Shown here piece after piece: positions 50,751 to 60,393 of a stretch of DNA of 64,000 nt; the first letter of the stretch is position 1, and each line of letters starts with the position of its first letter. The notes under the pieces were generated by a model. It was not told the origin of the DNA, did no database searches, and was given only the letters and a program-made list of their open reading frames with translations. The stretch is from an uncultured Clostridia bacterium (GTDB lineage: Bacteria > Bacillota > Clostridia > Oscillospirales > Ruminococcaceae): positions 1-64,000 of the forward strand of contig CANDEV010000003.1 of the NCBI GenBank assembly GCA_947383835.1. The letters run 5' to 3'. A program made the position numbers and the translations under genes.

Positions 50751-50770
50751 AGCAACGCCTCCTTATCTGC

Positions 50771-50795
50771 GCAGGACGGGAAATCCGTCCCCTGC
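50771..50795. repeat. GC-rich hairpin, partial relative of 16450-16520
   Basis: GCAGGACGGGAAATCCGTCCCCTGC forms a GGACGG/CCGTCC hairpin 4 bp after the decarboxylase stop, with the same GGACGGG core as the repeat at 16450. May act as an intercistronic stabiliser or weak terminator. Confidence 0.45.
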
Positions 50796-50799
50796 AAAT

Positions 50800-52263
50800 T
50801 TATTCAATTACCCGAATACGTTCGATATTCATATCCTCCGTACCCGTCATAACGCAGCCCCTCTCCTTGGAGTAACGTATGTACGCGAGAATTTCCTCCG
50901 TGATCATCTCACCCGGAGCGAGTATGGGTATTCCGGGAGGATAGCACATTACAAATTCGCCGCTTATTTTCCCTGCGCTTTCCTCTATGGGTATGGACTT
51001 CTGATCACCGTAAAACGCCGCCTGCGGTGAAAGTATGACCTTGGGATTTATGTACTCATGATCGAGCATACCCGTCTTGTCCTTGGAAAAACGCCGCTTT
51101 ACCTCCGCCATTGCGGAAACGAGACGCTCTATATCCTTCCACATATCCCCTGCGGAAATGTACGCAAGGATATTTCCTATATCGCCGAATTCTATCTGTA
51201 TATCGTAGAAGTCCCGCAGATAGTCGTACACCTCGATACCCGCAAGACCGATATCGCGGGTATGCACCGAAAGCTTTGTGCGGTCAAAATCGTAGAAATC
51301 CCTGCCGTTTATAAGCTCGTCGGCAAATGCGTAGTATCCGCCTATTTTTGCGATCTCCTCACGGGCATAATCGGCGGTTTTTACAACCTTGGCAATTATC
51401 TCCTTGCCGTTCAAGGCAAGATTTCTCCTTGAAATATCAAGGGAGGAAAGCAGCAGATAGGACCCGCTTGTAGTTTGCGTAAGGTTTATCACCGAACGGA
51501 CTCTTCCCTCGGTTACTCCGAAATTTGCGGCGTTTTCCCCTATGAGCAGAAAGCTGCTTTGGGTAAGCGAACCTCCCGACTTGTGCATGGAGATCGCAGC
51601 CATGTCCGCCCCCGCAGCCATTGCGGAAACAGGCATATTTTCCCCAAAATAAAAATGGGTGCCGTGAGCCTCGTCCACAAGCACAGCCATGCCGTGCGCG
51701 TGAGCAAGCTCGGTAATTTTCCTAAGATCGGAGCAAATACCGTAGTATGTTGGGTTATTCACAAAAACAGCCTTTGCGTCGGGATTTTCAAGTATCGCCC
51801 TTTCAACGTCCTCCGCGCTCATTCCGAGAGGTATGCCCAGCCGCTCGTTCACTCCGGGGTTCACATAAACGGGAACAGCCCCGCTTAAAACAAGAGAGTT
51901 TATGGCGCTCCTGTGGACGTTTCGGGGCATTATTATTTTTTCCCCCGCCCTGCATACGGAAAGTATCATGGACTGTACCGCGGATGTAGTTCCGCCTATC
52001 ATAAAAAAGCAGTAAGCCGCTTTAAACGCCTCTGCCGCAAGCTCCTCGGCTTCTTTTATGACCGAGGTGGGGTGACAGAGATTATCCAGCGGCTTCATTG
52101 AATTTACATCAACGGACAAGCAGGTCTTGCCCAAAAATTCGGTAAGCTCGGGGTTGCCCTTACCGTGCTTATGCCCGGGAACGTCAAAGGGGACAATCCT
52201 TGCGTCCCGATATTTCAGCAAAGCCTCATATATTGGAGCTTTGCTCTGGTCAAATCCAGACAT
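50800..52263 (-). CDS. speA: Arginine/lysine/ornithine decarboxylase, probably arginine decarboxylase
   Basis: 487-residue PLP enzyme of fold type I. FDVPGHKHGKGNPEL near 28-42; PLP region VDEAHGTHFYFGE near 200 and the PLP lysine in SMHKSGGSLTQSS near 227-230; C-terminal domain with CYPPGIPILAPGE. Family members decarboxylate Lys, Orn or Arg; agmatinase downstream favours arginine. GAAAGG precedes ATG 52263. 39 bp after the lipoprotein gene. Confidence 0.9.
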   Translation of the reverse strand: MSGFDQSKAPIYEALLKYRDARIVPFDVPGHKHGKGNPELTEFLGKTCLSVDVNSMKPLDNLCHPTSVIKEAEELAAEAFKAAYCFFMIGGTTSAVQSMILSVCRAGEKIIMPRNVHRSAINSLVLSGAVPVYVNPGVNERLGIPLGMSAEDVERAILENPDAKAVFVNNPTYYGICSDLRKITELAHAHGMAVLVDEAHGTHFYFGENMPVSAMAAGADMAAISMHKSGGSLTQSSFLLIGENAANFGVTEGRVRSVINLTQTTSGSYLLLSSLDISRRNLALNGKEIIAKVVKTADYAREEIAKIGGYYAFADELINGRDFYDFDRTKLSVHTRDIGLAGIEVYDYLRDFYDIQIEFGDIGNILAYISAGDMWKDIERLVSAMAEVKRRFSKDKTGMLDHEYINPKVILSPQAAFYGDQKSIPIEESAGKISGEFVMCYPPGIPILAPGEMITEEILAYIRYSKERGCVMTGTEDMNIERIRVIE

Positions 52264-52302
52264 AAAAATCACAACCTTTCATCAGCGGACATTATACGGT
52301 CG

Positions 52303-52662
52303 TCAGACATCATCCTCCAAATTCATATCCTTTATCCAAATGTCACGCTCGGACTGATATTCATAAAAGCTTTTACCGTCGAATGAAACGGCGTATGTTC
52401 CGAAAAGCCTGTCAGCGTTTTCGCCCTCTTTAACGCGCCATGAAAAGGAGTAAACGCTTTCTCCGTCCACGACCATAACCATTGGCTCTGCAAGAAAATC
52501 GCCCTCTCCGAAGCCTTTTTCTTTGAGGAAATCCGTCAAAGCAGCCGCAGCCGCCTCCTGACCGATATCTATTTCGGATCTTTTATCGGTGCAGGCTGAA
52601 AAAGCCGTGACGGAAACGTATACCATTACCGCCATAAGAATATTTGTAAGCATTTTTTTCAT
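52303..52662 (-). CDS. Small lipoprotein in the polyamine operon
   Basis: 119 residues. Signal peptide MKKMLTNILMAVMVYVSVTAFSAC with lipobox AFSAC at 20-24. The mature part has a helix (EAAAAALTDFLKEKGF) followed by beta strands (EPMVMVVDGESVYSFSWRV..., GTYAVSFDGKSFYEYQ), reminiscent of PepSY/cystatin-like small folds. AAAGGAG precedes ATG 52662. Function unknown; conserved association with spe genes should be tested. Confidence 0.7.
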   Translation of the reverse strand: MKKMLTNILMAVMVYVSVTAFSACTDKRSEIDIGQEAAAAALTDFLKEKGFGEGDFLAEPMVMVVDGESVYSFSWRVKEGENADRLFGTYAVSFDGKSFYEYQSERDIWIKDMNLEDDV

Positions 52663-52707
52663 AAAAATTCTCCTTTCGGCAGTCATAGGCTGTCGGACTC
52701 AATCACG

Positions 52708-53520
52708 TTAATATATATTCATTCCGCTGAAGATCTCGATCATTTCCCTGCGGAGCGAATCGTTTATCTCAAGTCTGCGCTTCGGAGCAAGCTCATAGGT
52801 ATCTGTGTTAAAAAGGTAATTCTGCAAGAAAATTTCCTTGATCATCATTTTGGTGTGGAATATATTGGATTGGTAAACATTCACATCGACCGCGTCGTAG
52901 CGTTCCAAGGTCTCCTTTGCGATATAATCCTGTATGGAGGTGATATTATGGTCGATAAAAAGCTTTTTCCCGTGCTCGTCCCTTGTAAAGCCTCTTACCC
53001 TGTAGTCAATGGTGATAATATCGGAATCAAAGCTGCCGATAAGGTAATCCAGAGATTTCAGCGGCGTGATCTGTCCGCAGGTGGAAACGTCAATATCAAC
53101 TCGGAACGTCGTTATCTCGTTGCCCGGGTGAAATTCAGGGTAGGTATGCACCGTAAGGTGACTCTTGTCCAGATGTCCCGCAATGCTTTGCTTCTCATTC
53201 GGAGCAATTCGCATATTGCAGGATTCGTCAATGTCCTCCGCGTCGATATGATCCTCTGATATAAGCAGCGTTGCGGACGCGCCCTGCGGCTCGTAATCCT
53301 GTTTTGAAATGTTAAGAACGTGCGCGCCTATCATTTCGGTAACGTCGCATAAAATTTTAGTCAGACGGTCGGAATTATACTGCTCGTCGATATACTTTAT
53401 ATAATCCCTCTGCTCCCTCTCGCTTTTGGCGTAGCAAATATCGTAAATATTAAAGCTGAGTGTTTTTGTAAGATTGTTAAAGCCGTAAAGCTTGAGCTTA
53501 CTGTTCAACCCTATCCTCAC
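52708..53520 (-). CDS. speD: S-adenosylmethionine decarboxylase proenzyme
   Basis: 270-residue pyruvoyl enzyme of the long, E. coli-like class, supplying decarboxylated SAM for SpeE. The self-cleavage site is in HLDKSHLTVHTYPEFHPGN (about residues 118-136), where the Ser after Lys becomes the pyruvoyl group. Late motifs YRVRGFTRDEHGKKLFIDHNI and YDAVDVNVYQSNIFHTKM agree. GTG start with AAAGGA 4 bp upstream. First gene of the polyamine operon. Confidence 0.94.
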   Translation of the reverse strand: MRIGLNSKLKLYGFNNLTKTLSFNIYDICYAKSEREQRDYIKYIDEQYNSDRLTKILCDVTEMIGAHVLNISKQDYEPQGASATLLISEDHIDAEDIDESCNMRIAPNEKQSIAGHLDKSHLTVHTYPEFHPGNEITTFRVDIDVSTCGQITPLKSLDYLIGSFDSDIITIDYRVRGFTRDEHGKKLFIDHNITSIQDYIAKETLERYDAVDVNVYQSNIFHTKMMIKEIFLQNYLFNTDTYELAPKRRLEINDSLRREMIEIFSGMNIY

Positions 53521-53566
53521 AATCCTTTCGTAATGGAATCAACAATTTATATATTTATATAATTGA

Positions 53567-53595
53567 ATAATACGCTAAAATCCCCAAAATGTCAA
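53567..53595 (-). promoter_or_regulatory. Promoter of the polyamine operon
   Basis: On the minus strand TTGACA (53590-53595), 17-bp spacer, TATTAT (53567-53572), about 40 bp before the speD leader end. Confidence 0.75.
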
Positions 53596-53706
53596 TAGAT
53601 TTGCATAAATTTCTTTTATTTTTTAACGGCATTTCTGAAAAACTCCGTAATTCTCACGATTACTGCGTTATACTGCCTCATTCTCGTTATGGTAATATTT
53701 GTATGA

Positions 53707-54672
53707 TCAGGCGTTTCTGTCCTTTTTATACCAGTTTTTAACGACCTGCTCCGCCTTTTTGTCAACGATCGAAAATCCCATTTCGGGAGTATTCTTTGGC
53801 AGCTTCGTGTACCAGTCCCACCAGAAAAATCCGCCGAACCACGGCTCGTCCCACATAGCCTCCATGCAGGACTCATAGAAATTCGCCTGCTCCTCCTCGT
53901 CGTATGGAAATTCCCTGTGGCTGAAATCGTATGGCATCATTGCACAGCCCTTTGCGCTTCGGCAGCCTATCTCCATAAAAATGACCTGCTTTCCGCCGTT
54001 TGCTTCGGAAAGCTCCGCCAAGCGGGACTTTTGCTTTTCCCACGCCGCGCGCATATTTTGGAGGCTGTCACCGGGGACTTTGCCCACGCCGTAATATGCG
54101 GAAGTGCCTATATAGTCCACAGCGTCCCACCATTTAACGCCGAATTCCTTACCGTGATTGGTGTTGTAAACAAGTGGACCGTGATAAATTTTCCTGACCT
54201 CGGCAAGAGCGTTCCGCCAAAGCTCCTCCTTATGCTCCGTGCCCAGCATTTCACAGCCCACGCAGAACATCTCGCAGCCCGTGTCCTCGGCGATCTCCGC
54301 ATAGTGACAGAGAAAAGCTGTGTAGCAGGAAAACCATTCCTTCCAGTAATCCTTGTCGCCTATCTCACGCTCGGGGAAAGCTATGTGCGCCCGCCAAACG
54401 CCGTCCGCGCAGTTTACCATAGGCTTCATACAGACCTTTAAGCCCAAGCCGTGAAGCCTTTCCACCGCGGCTGTAATATCCTTGTCAGTAACTGTAAAGC
54501 GGTAATCGGGACGTATCACCGTTGAACTGAAGCTGTCCTGCAAAACCGTAAAGGCAAGAGCAGCCCAGTCCCCGCCAAGAGCGGCGAGGCGTTCCATAGA
54601 AGCCGCCGCCTCGGGAGAGCGGTATGCTCCCTTTCTGCCGTCAAAACCGTAAGTAAAACCTTTTATGAACAT
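53707..54672 (-). CDS. Glycoside hydrolase family 113-like enzyme
   Basis: 321-residue TIM-barrel hydrolase related to GH113 beta-mannanases. FIKGFTYGFDGRKGAYRS at the start, MKPMVNCADGVWRAHI, FCVGCEMLGTEH (acid/base Glu near 144) and VIFMEIGCRSAKGC (nucleophile Glu near 237), then FFWWDWYTK. There is no signal peptide, so it acts in the cytosol, probably on imported short mannosides or similar oligosaccharides. GGAGG precedes ATG 54672. It follows the ABC exporter genes on the same strand by 33 bp. Confidence 0.82.
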   Translation of the reverse strand: MFIKGFTYGFDGRKGAYRSPEAAASMERLAALGGDWAALAFTVLQDSFSSTVIRPDYRFTVTDKDITAAVERLHGLGLKVCMKPMVNCADGVWRAHIAFPEREIGDKDYWKEWFSCYTAFLCHYAEIAEDTGCEMFCVGCEMLGTEHKEELWRNALAEVRKIYHGPLVYNTNHGKEFGVKWWDAVDYIGTSAYYGVGKVPGDSLQNMRAAWEKQKSRLAELSEANGGKQVIFMEIGCRSAKGCAMMPYDFSHREFPYDEEEQANFYESCMEAMWDEPWFGGFFWWDWYTKLPKNTPEMGFSIVDKKAEQVVKNWYKKDRNA

Positions 54673-54705
54673 ATTAGATACCTCCAAATTACATAATTAA
54701 TTTTA

Positions 54706-56469
54706 TTATGCGTGCTCAAATTGGGAATTGTACAGATCAGCATAGAACCCGTTTTTCCCCAAAAGCGTTTCATGACTGCCCTGCTCAATAATGTTGCCGT
54801 CTTTCATGACGAGGATAACGTCCGCGTCCTTTATGGTGGAAAGGCGGTGGGCGATAATAAAGCTGGTCTTGCCTTTCATAAGCTTTGCGAACGCGCTTTG
54901 TATCTTCTGCTCGGTACGTGTGTCAATGCTGGACGTTGCCTCGTCCAAGATAAGCATAGGCGGGTTTGTCAGCATTACCCTTGCAATGCATAAAAGCTGC
55001 TTCTGACCCTGAGAGAGACTGCCGCCTTCCTCGGAAACCATTGTGTCATAGCCGTCATGCATACGCCTTATAAAGCTGTGGCAATGGCACATTTTTGCCG
55101 CCGCAAGTATCTCCTCCTCCGTGGCGTCGGGCTTGCCGTATGCGATATTTTCACGGATAGTACCCGTGAATATCCAAGTATCCTGCAAGACCATTCCGTA
55201 CATAGCCCTAAGTTCGCTGCGGCGCATATTACGTATGTCCTCGCCGCCCACCTCGATACTGCCCTCGCAAACGTCGTAAAACCGCATAAGCAGGTTTATC
55301 AGCGTAGTCTTTCCGCAGCCTGTGGGACCTACAACAGCAATTCTCTGACCCGATTTAACGGAAAGATCAACGTGCTCCAAAAGCTTCTGTTCGGGCTTGT
55401 AGGAAAATGAAACGTCGTTTATCTGCACCCTGCCGTCCGGGTTTGCCGCTGCTGGATTCTCCTTTTCGGGAATTTCCTCCGCCTCGTCCAAAACAGCGAA
55501 AACACGTCTTGCGGAAGCGAAAGCCGCCTGCAATTCGGTGATAACTCCCGTTATCTCGTTGAAAGGCTTTGTATATTGGTTCGCATAGCTTAAAAACGTT
55601 GCTATCTGACCCACGGACATTGCTCCCGGCGCGCCGCTTATTACGGAAATTGCGCCGAAAATGCCTGTAGCGGCGTAAACAATGCCGTTCACAAAGCGTG
55701 TGCAGGGGTTTGTCAGCGCGGAGTAAAACTGCGCCAGAACGCCGCATTTGTAAAGCCTGCCGTTTATTTCCTCAAAACGCTGCTGCGCTCTGTCCTCATA
55801 GGCAAAGGCTTTCACTATTTTCTGACCGCCCACAAGCTCCTCGATACAGCCGCTAAGCTCTCCGCGGACTGCGGACTGCTCCCTGAATTTATCGTGACAA
55901 AGCTTTGTTATAAACGCCGCAACAAACAGGGATAGGGGCGTGATAAGGATTACCACAACTGCAATGCCCACATTTATACGGAGCATGAAAAATATCGTGC
56001 CGACTATAGTGACAATGCCCGTCAGAAATTGAGAAAAACATTGGAGCAAGCCGTCGGAAATCGTTTCAACGTCCACGGACATTCTTGCGATAATATCGCC
56101 GTGAGGTGTGCTGTCTATATATCCCAAAGGCAGTCTGTTCAGCTTTGCGTAAAGCTCCGCCCGCATATCGCTGACCGCTCGGTAGGTTATTTTATAGGTG
56201 CAGTAGGACATCACCCAGTTGAATATCGCCGAAAGCACAACGGTCACTGCGATAAGCAGGACGTAATGCTTTACGCCGTCAAAGTCAACATTGTTTTTGC
56301 CGATAATATAGTCAATGCCCCGACCCACAAGAATAGGCGTATAGAGGGACAGCGCAACGCTTACAACAGCCGCCGGCACAGCAAGAGCGATCAGCGCAGC
56401 GCAGGGCTTTGTATAGCTTAAAAGTCTGCCTATAACAGGCTTTGCGGGCTTTTTTTCTTTGGACATCAT
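54706..56469 (-). CDS. ABC exporter subunit, active ATPase half
   Basis: 587-residue half transporter: six helices in residues 20-320, then an ATPase with Walker A GPTGCGKTTLI near 383, signature LSQGQKQLL near 486, and Walker B MLILDEATSSID with the catalytic Glu. It pairs with the gene just upstream (4-bp overlap), whose Walker B lacks that Glu: together they match heterodimeric multidrug/lipid-type exporters. Substrate unknown. GGAGGG precedes ATG. Confidence 0.92.
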   Translation of the reverse strand: MMSKEKKPAKPVIGRLLSYTKPCAALIALAVPAAVVSVALSLYTPILVGRGIDYIIGKNNVDFDGVKHYVLLIAVTVVLSAIFNWVMSYCTYKITYRAVSDMRAELYAKLNRLPLGYIDSTPHGDIIARMSVDVETISDGLLQCFSQFLTGIVTIVGTIFFMLRINVGIAVVVILITPLSLFVAAFITKLCHDKFREQSAVRGELSGCIEELVGGQKIVKAFAYEDRAQQRFEEINGRLYKCGVLAQFYSALTNPCTRFVNGIVYAATGIFGAISVISGAPGAMSVGQIATFLSYANQYTKPFNEITGVITELQAAFASARRVFAVLDEAEEIPEKENPAAANPDGRVQINDVSFSYKPEQKLLEHVDLSVKSGQRIAVVGPTGCGKTTLINLLMRFYDVCEGSIEVGGEDIRNMRRSELRAMYGMVLQDTWIFTGTIRENIAYGKPDATEEEILAAAKMCHCHSFIRRMHDGYDTMVSEEGGSLSQGQKQLLCIARVMLTNPPMLILDEATSSIDTRTEQKIQSAFAKLMKGKTSFIIAHRLSTIKDADVILVMKDGNIIEQGSHETLLGKNGFYADLYNSQFEHA

Positions 56470-58211
56470 ACACCCTCCTTTGCAGTCTTTTCCTGTGACA
56501 GTACTATTTCCCTGTACACCTCGCAGCTTTCCATAAGCTTGTCATGAGTACCTATGCCCACAGCCTCGCCGTCGTCCAGTACGATTATCTTGTCGGCATA
56601 TCTTATGGAAGTTGCCCTTTGCGAAACAATTATCACGGTCATGTTTGCTGTATTCTGAGCTATAGCTTTACGGAGAGCAGCGTCCGTGGCAAAGTCCAGA
56701 GCCGAGGCGCTGTCGTCAAGGATCAGTATTTCGGGACTTCCCGTCAAGGCTCTCGCTATTGTAAGACGCTGCTTCTGTCCCCCCGAAAGATTTCGTCCGC
56801 CCTGCGCTATCTCTGTATCGAAGCCGTTAGGGAGCTTGTCGATAAATTCTTTCGCTTGGGCAATTGTCACGGCTCTTTCCATGTCGTCGGGACTTGCGTT
56901 TTCGTTTCCCCAACGAAGATTATCTGCAATTGTCCCCGTAAACAAAACCGCCTTTTGCGGGACGATTCCAACCTTTTTCCGAAGGTCGTCAAGCCTGTAA
57001 TTTTTAACGTTTACGCCGTCCACAAGGACTTCCCCCTGCTCCGCGTCGTAAAATCGTGGGATAAGATTTACAAGAGTGGATTTTCCCGAACCCGTGCCGC
57101 CGATAACGCCCACGGTCTCCCCCGCGTTTACGGAAAAGCTGATGTTTTCGAGCGCATTGTCGCCGTTCTCGCTGTATGAAAAGGAAAGATTTTTAAACTC
57201 TATTTTGGGGACGTTTTCACAAACGTCCGCCCCCTCGCCGTCTGCGATAGAGGGAACTGTGTCAAAGACCTCGTTTATTCTCGCGGAACAAGCCGCCGCC
57301 TTTGTGAACAGCACCACAAGGTTTGCCACAACAACAAGGGCAAGGGAGATTTGGGTCATATAGTTTACAAAAGCAATCACCTGTCCCTGGGAGAGGTCGC
57401 CGCTGTCCACGCGGAAGCCTCCGAACCATACTATTGCCGCAATGGCAAGATTCATTATGGCGTAGGTCAGCGGATTAAGAAGCGCGGAAAGCCGTCCCAC
57501 ACGCATAGAGGTCACGGCATAATCCTCGTTAGCCGCGCCGAAGCGTTCCTCCTCCGCTTCACCTCTTGAAAAGGCGCGGATAACTCTTGCTCCTGTAAGG
57601 CTTTCTCTCGTTATCAGGCTTATCTTGTCCAGCTTTTTCTGTATCACCTTATAAAACGGTACGGAGCGGGACATTATAAGGTACAAAACAAGTGAAACCA
57701 AGGGCATTACCGCAAGGAATATCACGGAAAGCTTCAAGTCTATTGTCATAGCCATTACAGCCGCTCCGATAACAAGGAACGGCGCACGGACAACAAGCCT
57801 GATAAGCATTGCCACCGCGCTCTGAACTTGGTTCACGTCCCCCGTAATTCGGGTGATGAGAGAGGGCGTTCCGAATCTGTCAAGCTCAGCGTGGGAAAAG
57901 GTGTTTATGTGCTTGAAAAGGTCGTTGCGAATGACTGTGCCGACGCCCTGCGAAGCCTTTGAAGCGAGGTACTGACAGACCAGCGCGCAGCAAAGCCCCA
58001 GCACGCCAAGCAGCACCATAATGCCGCCCATTTTGTAGATGTACGGCTTTCCCGCGCCGCCGTTTATACCCGTGTCGATAATATCCGCCATTATAAGCGG
58101 CACGATAAGCTCGAATATCGCCTCGGTAAGCTTAGCGGCGGGACCGATTATAAGCTCCTTTTTAAAAGCACCCAAATATTTTTTTGCAAGTTTAAACACT
58201 TTCAGATACAT
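56466..58211 (-). CDS. ABC exporter subunit, degenerate ATPase half
   Basis: 581-residue half transporter with six helices and an ATPase: Walker A GGTGSGKSTLV near 364, signature LSGGQKQRL near 470, Walker B ILILDDSASALD. Asp replaces the catalytic Glu after Walker B, the hallmark of the non-hydrolysing site in heterodimeric exporters (BmrC/TM287 type). The ribosome binding site GAAAGGA abuts the ATG, so translation may start slightly downstream. Confidence 0.92.
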   Translation of the reverse strand: MYLKVFKLAKKYLGAFKKELIIGPAAKLTEAIFELIVPLIMADIIDTGINGGAGKPYIYKMGGIMVLLGVLGLCCALVCQYLASKASQGVGTVIRNDLFKHINTFSHAELDRFGTPSLITRITGDVNQVQSAVAMLIRLVVRAPFLVIGAAVMAMTIDLKLSVIFLAVMPLVSLVLYLIMSRSVPFYKVIQKKLDKISLITRESLTGARVIRAFSRGEAEEERFGAANEDYAVTSMRVGRLSALLNPLTYAIMNLAIAAIVWFGGFRVDSGDLSQGQVIAFVNYMTQISLALVVVANLVVLFTKAAACSARINEVFDTVPSIADGEGADVCENVPKIEFKNLSFSYSENGDNALENISFSVNAGETVGVIGGTGSGKSTLVNLIPRFYDAEQGEVLVDGVNVKNYRLDDLRKKVGIVPQKAVLFTGTIADNLRWGNENASPDDMERAVTIAQAKEFIDKLPNGFDTEIAQGGRNLSGGQKQRLTIARALTGSPEILILDDSASALDFATDAALRKAIAQNTANMTVIIVSQRATSIRYADKIIVLDDGEAVGIGTHDKLMESCEVYREIVLSQEKTAKEGV

Positions 58212-58252
58212 TCCTTTCTGCTGTATTATGATATACCGAAAATATCCTGCCG

Positions 58253-58726
58253 TCAGTCGGCTCCGTCCCCGTTTTCGCGTTTTTTCCGAAACACAACAAG
58301 CTTGCTGAAAAGATAATTTATAATAAGTATAAACACCTGCGCTATAAGCTTCATGACATACTCGTTCCGTAGCAATACTCTTACCGTAAAGCTCATAAAT
58401 GCAAGCTCAAGGAAATATGTGGTAAGCCTGCCGCCGTAGAAAGCCGCAGCTTGCCTTATCCAGTCGGATCTTCCGCGGGCTTTGTCCCTGAACACCCATA
58501 CCTTGTTGGTAAAAAAAGCAAATGTCACGGAGCATATCCAGCTGACGGTGGTGTTCACCTCAGTGGGAAAACCAAGCAGCAGCGGGATATACTGGGTAAT
58601 GAGCGAAACGGCGGTAGTCATTGCTCCGACTATCAGATAAAGCATAACGCTTTCGTGCTTATAATAGAAATCACGTATGGGCTTCGGAAAAATTTTTAAT
58701 ATACAAGCGATAAATTTGTCAAGCAA
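58253..58726 (-). CDS. GtrA family membrane protein
   Basis: 157 residues with four helices and the family pattern YLIVGAMTTAVSLITQY..., SWICSVTFAFFTNKVWVFRDK, FFGGR-like AFYGGRLTTYFLELAFMSF, and a closing INYLFSKLVVFRKK. GtrA proteins are thought to flip or move polyprenyl-linked sugars for surface glycosylation. TTG at 58726 with GGGAGG 7 bp upstream is chosen; the 22 upstream codons of open frame contain no ribosome binding site. Confidence 0.88.
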   Translation of the reverse strand: MLDKFIACILKIFPKPIRDFYYKHESVMLYLIVGAMTTAVSLITQYIPLLLGFPTEVNTTVSWICSVTFAFFTNKVWVFRDKARGRSDWIRQAAAFYGGRLTTYFLELAFMSFTVRVLLRNEYVMKLIAQVFILIINYLFSKLVVFRKKRENGDGAD

Positions 58727-58836
58727 GCTTACGCCTCCCAATGAATAATTACAGTTGAAGTTTATTATAACATAAAAATTTGTAAAAATCATTAAATATT
58801 GTAAAATTCTTGTGGGAAATTTATATTCAAAACCCC

Positions 58837-58865
58837 TTGCATATTTTTAGAAAATATGGTATTAT
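58837..58865 (+). promoter_or_regulatory. Promoter of the CNNM/CorC gene
   Basis: TTGCAT (58837-58842), 17-bp spacer, TATTAT (58860-58865). Confidence 0.65.
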
Positions 58866-58961
58866 ATTTTTTAAATGCATTTATTTGTTGAACAGAGCGA
58901 AATCTCCGTCCTCTTGACTCTGTTCTTCTTACCTCTAAAACAGAAAGGTCAGGTCTTATTT

Positions 58962-60236
58962 GTGAGTTACATAGCAATTGCGGTGCTTTTAGTTATGTCA
59001 GCACTTTTTTCTTCAATGGAGACGGCTTTTTCCTCCGTAAATAAAATACGCCTGAAGCATGAGGCTTCAAACGGAAACAAAAAGGCTGAAAGAGCCTTGA
59101 ATATCGCGGAAAATTTTGACAAGGCACTTACGTCGATCCTTGTAGGCAACAATATTGTGAATATATTTTCCGCGTCCCTTGCGACACTCGTCTGCACAGA
59201 TCTTTTTGCCGAAAAGCTCGGCACAGGCGCGGCCACGGCTATTTCAACCGCGTCCATGACGATCCTGGTGCTGATATTCGGCGAGATAATGCCAAAATCC
59301 TTTGCCAAGCAGAATGCGGAAAAATGCGCTCTTGCTTTCGCGGGTATACTGAACGTTATAATGTTTGTTCTTACTCCGATATCGGCAATTTTCGGGCAGC
59401 TCCAAAAGGCGCTGGCTAAGATATCCAAGCCTGATGATTCCCCGAATTTTACCGAGGACGAATTAAAGTACATCATTGAAGAGATCGAGGATCAGGGTGT
59501 TCTTGAGGAGCAGGAAAGCGACCTTGTGCGGTCGGCTCTCGAATTTGACGACATTACCGTGGAGCAGATACTGGTACCCCGCGTAAAGGTAGTAGCTGTA
59601 GAACGGAATGAGGATATAGCCGCTATCACTGAAATTTTTATCAGGGACAGATACACTCGTCTCCCCGTATACGAGGAAACTGTGGACAACATTGTCGGAC
59701 TTATAAACGAAAAGGACTTCTTTGCGCTTGTGACCCGTCCCGAGGGCGCTCCCGCCGGGATAGAGAGCATTATCCAAAAGGCTTTGTACGTTTCTGAAAT
59801 GAAGCTTATTTCAGAGGTGCTGTATGAAATGCAGCGCAGCAAGATACACATGGCTATCGTTAAAGACCAGTACGGCGGCACAAGCGGTATAGTTACTATG
59901 GAGGACATTATCGAGGAGCTTGTGGGCGAGATCTACGATGAAAACGACGAGGTAATAAACAGCGTCGTTGAGGTGGCTGAACACGTTTATGACGTTCAGG
60001 CTGACACAAGCATAAGCGATATGCTGGAAAAACTGGAGCTTCCCGACGACCTTATCGAAACTGACAGCAACAGCGCAGGCGGCTGGGTCATGGAGCTTTT
60101 CGGGCGTATCCCGGAAACGGGAGATACCATTACAACAGGCATATTCACGGTCACGATACTTGAAGCGGACGAACAGTCGGTGTCAAAAATAGGCATAAAG
60201 CTGGACGCCGCCGAAGAAAAAGAAGATAACGATTAG
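58962..60236 (+). CDS. CNNM/CorC family protein (DUF21-CBS-CorC_HlyC)
   Basis: 424 residues. DUF21 membrane domain at 1-150 (ALFSSMETAFSSVNKIRLK signature, four helices), paired CBS domains at about 170-310 (ILVPRVKVVAVERNED..., YGGTSGIVTMEDIIEELVGEI) and a CorC_HlyC C-terminal domain. Relatives export magnesium or other divalent ions, with nucleotide sensing by CBS. GTG 58962 is chosen over the ATG at 58875, which lies at the predicted transcription start. Confidence 0.92.
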   Translation: MSYIAIAVLLVMSALFSSMETAFSSVNKIRLKHEASNGNKKAERALNIAENFDKALTSILVGNNIVNIFSASLATLVCTDLFAEKLGTGAATAISTASMTILVLIFGEIMPKSFAKQNAEKCALAFAGILNVIMFVLTPISAIFGQLQKALAKISKPDDSPNFTEDELKYIIEEIEDQGVLEEQESDLVRSALEFDDITVEQILVPRVKVVAVERNEDIAAITEIFIRDRYTRLPVYEETVDNIVGLINEKDFFALVTRPEGAPAGIESIIQKALYVSEMKLISEVLYEMQRSKIHMAIVKDQYGGTSGIVTMEDIIEELVGEIYDENDEVINSVVEVAEHVYDVQADTSISDMLEKLELPDDLIETDSNSAGGWVMELFGRIPETGDTITTGIFTVTILEADEQSVSKIGIKLDAAEEKEDND

Positions 60237-60239
60237 AAC

Positions 60240-60268
60240 GCTTTTGCGTCATAAAGCAAATTAGTATA
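60240..60268. repeat. Decayed remnant of the palindromic element
   Basis: ACGCTTTTGCGTCATAAAGC then AAATTAGTATAAG resembles the right end of copy D (ACGCTTTTTAGTCGCAAATTAGTATAAGG) with an insertion. As with the other copies it begins 3 bp after a stop codon. Confidence 0.45.
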
Positions 60269-60300
60269 AGCCGGAAGCCCGAATGTTTCCGGCTTATTTT
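60268..60300 (+). terminator. Terminator of the CNNM/CorC gene
   Basis: AAGCCGGAA / TTCCGGCTT stem followed by ATTTTTT. Confidence 0.8.
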
Positions 60301-60393
60301 TTAAATCAGCGAAGCTTCAGGGCGCAAAAGCTTTAATGGCTGAAAATTTATATTTTGTTTACAGATTATATAAGTATATCTTAACGGCAGTTG

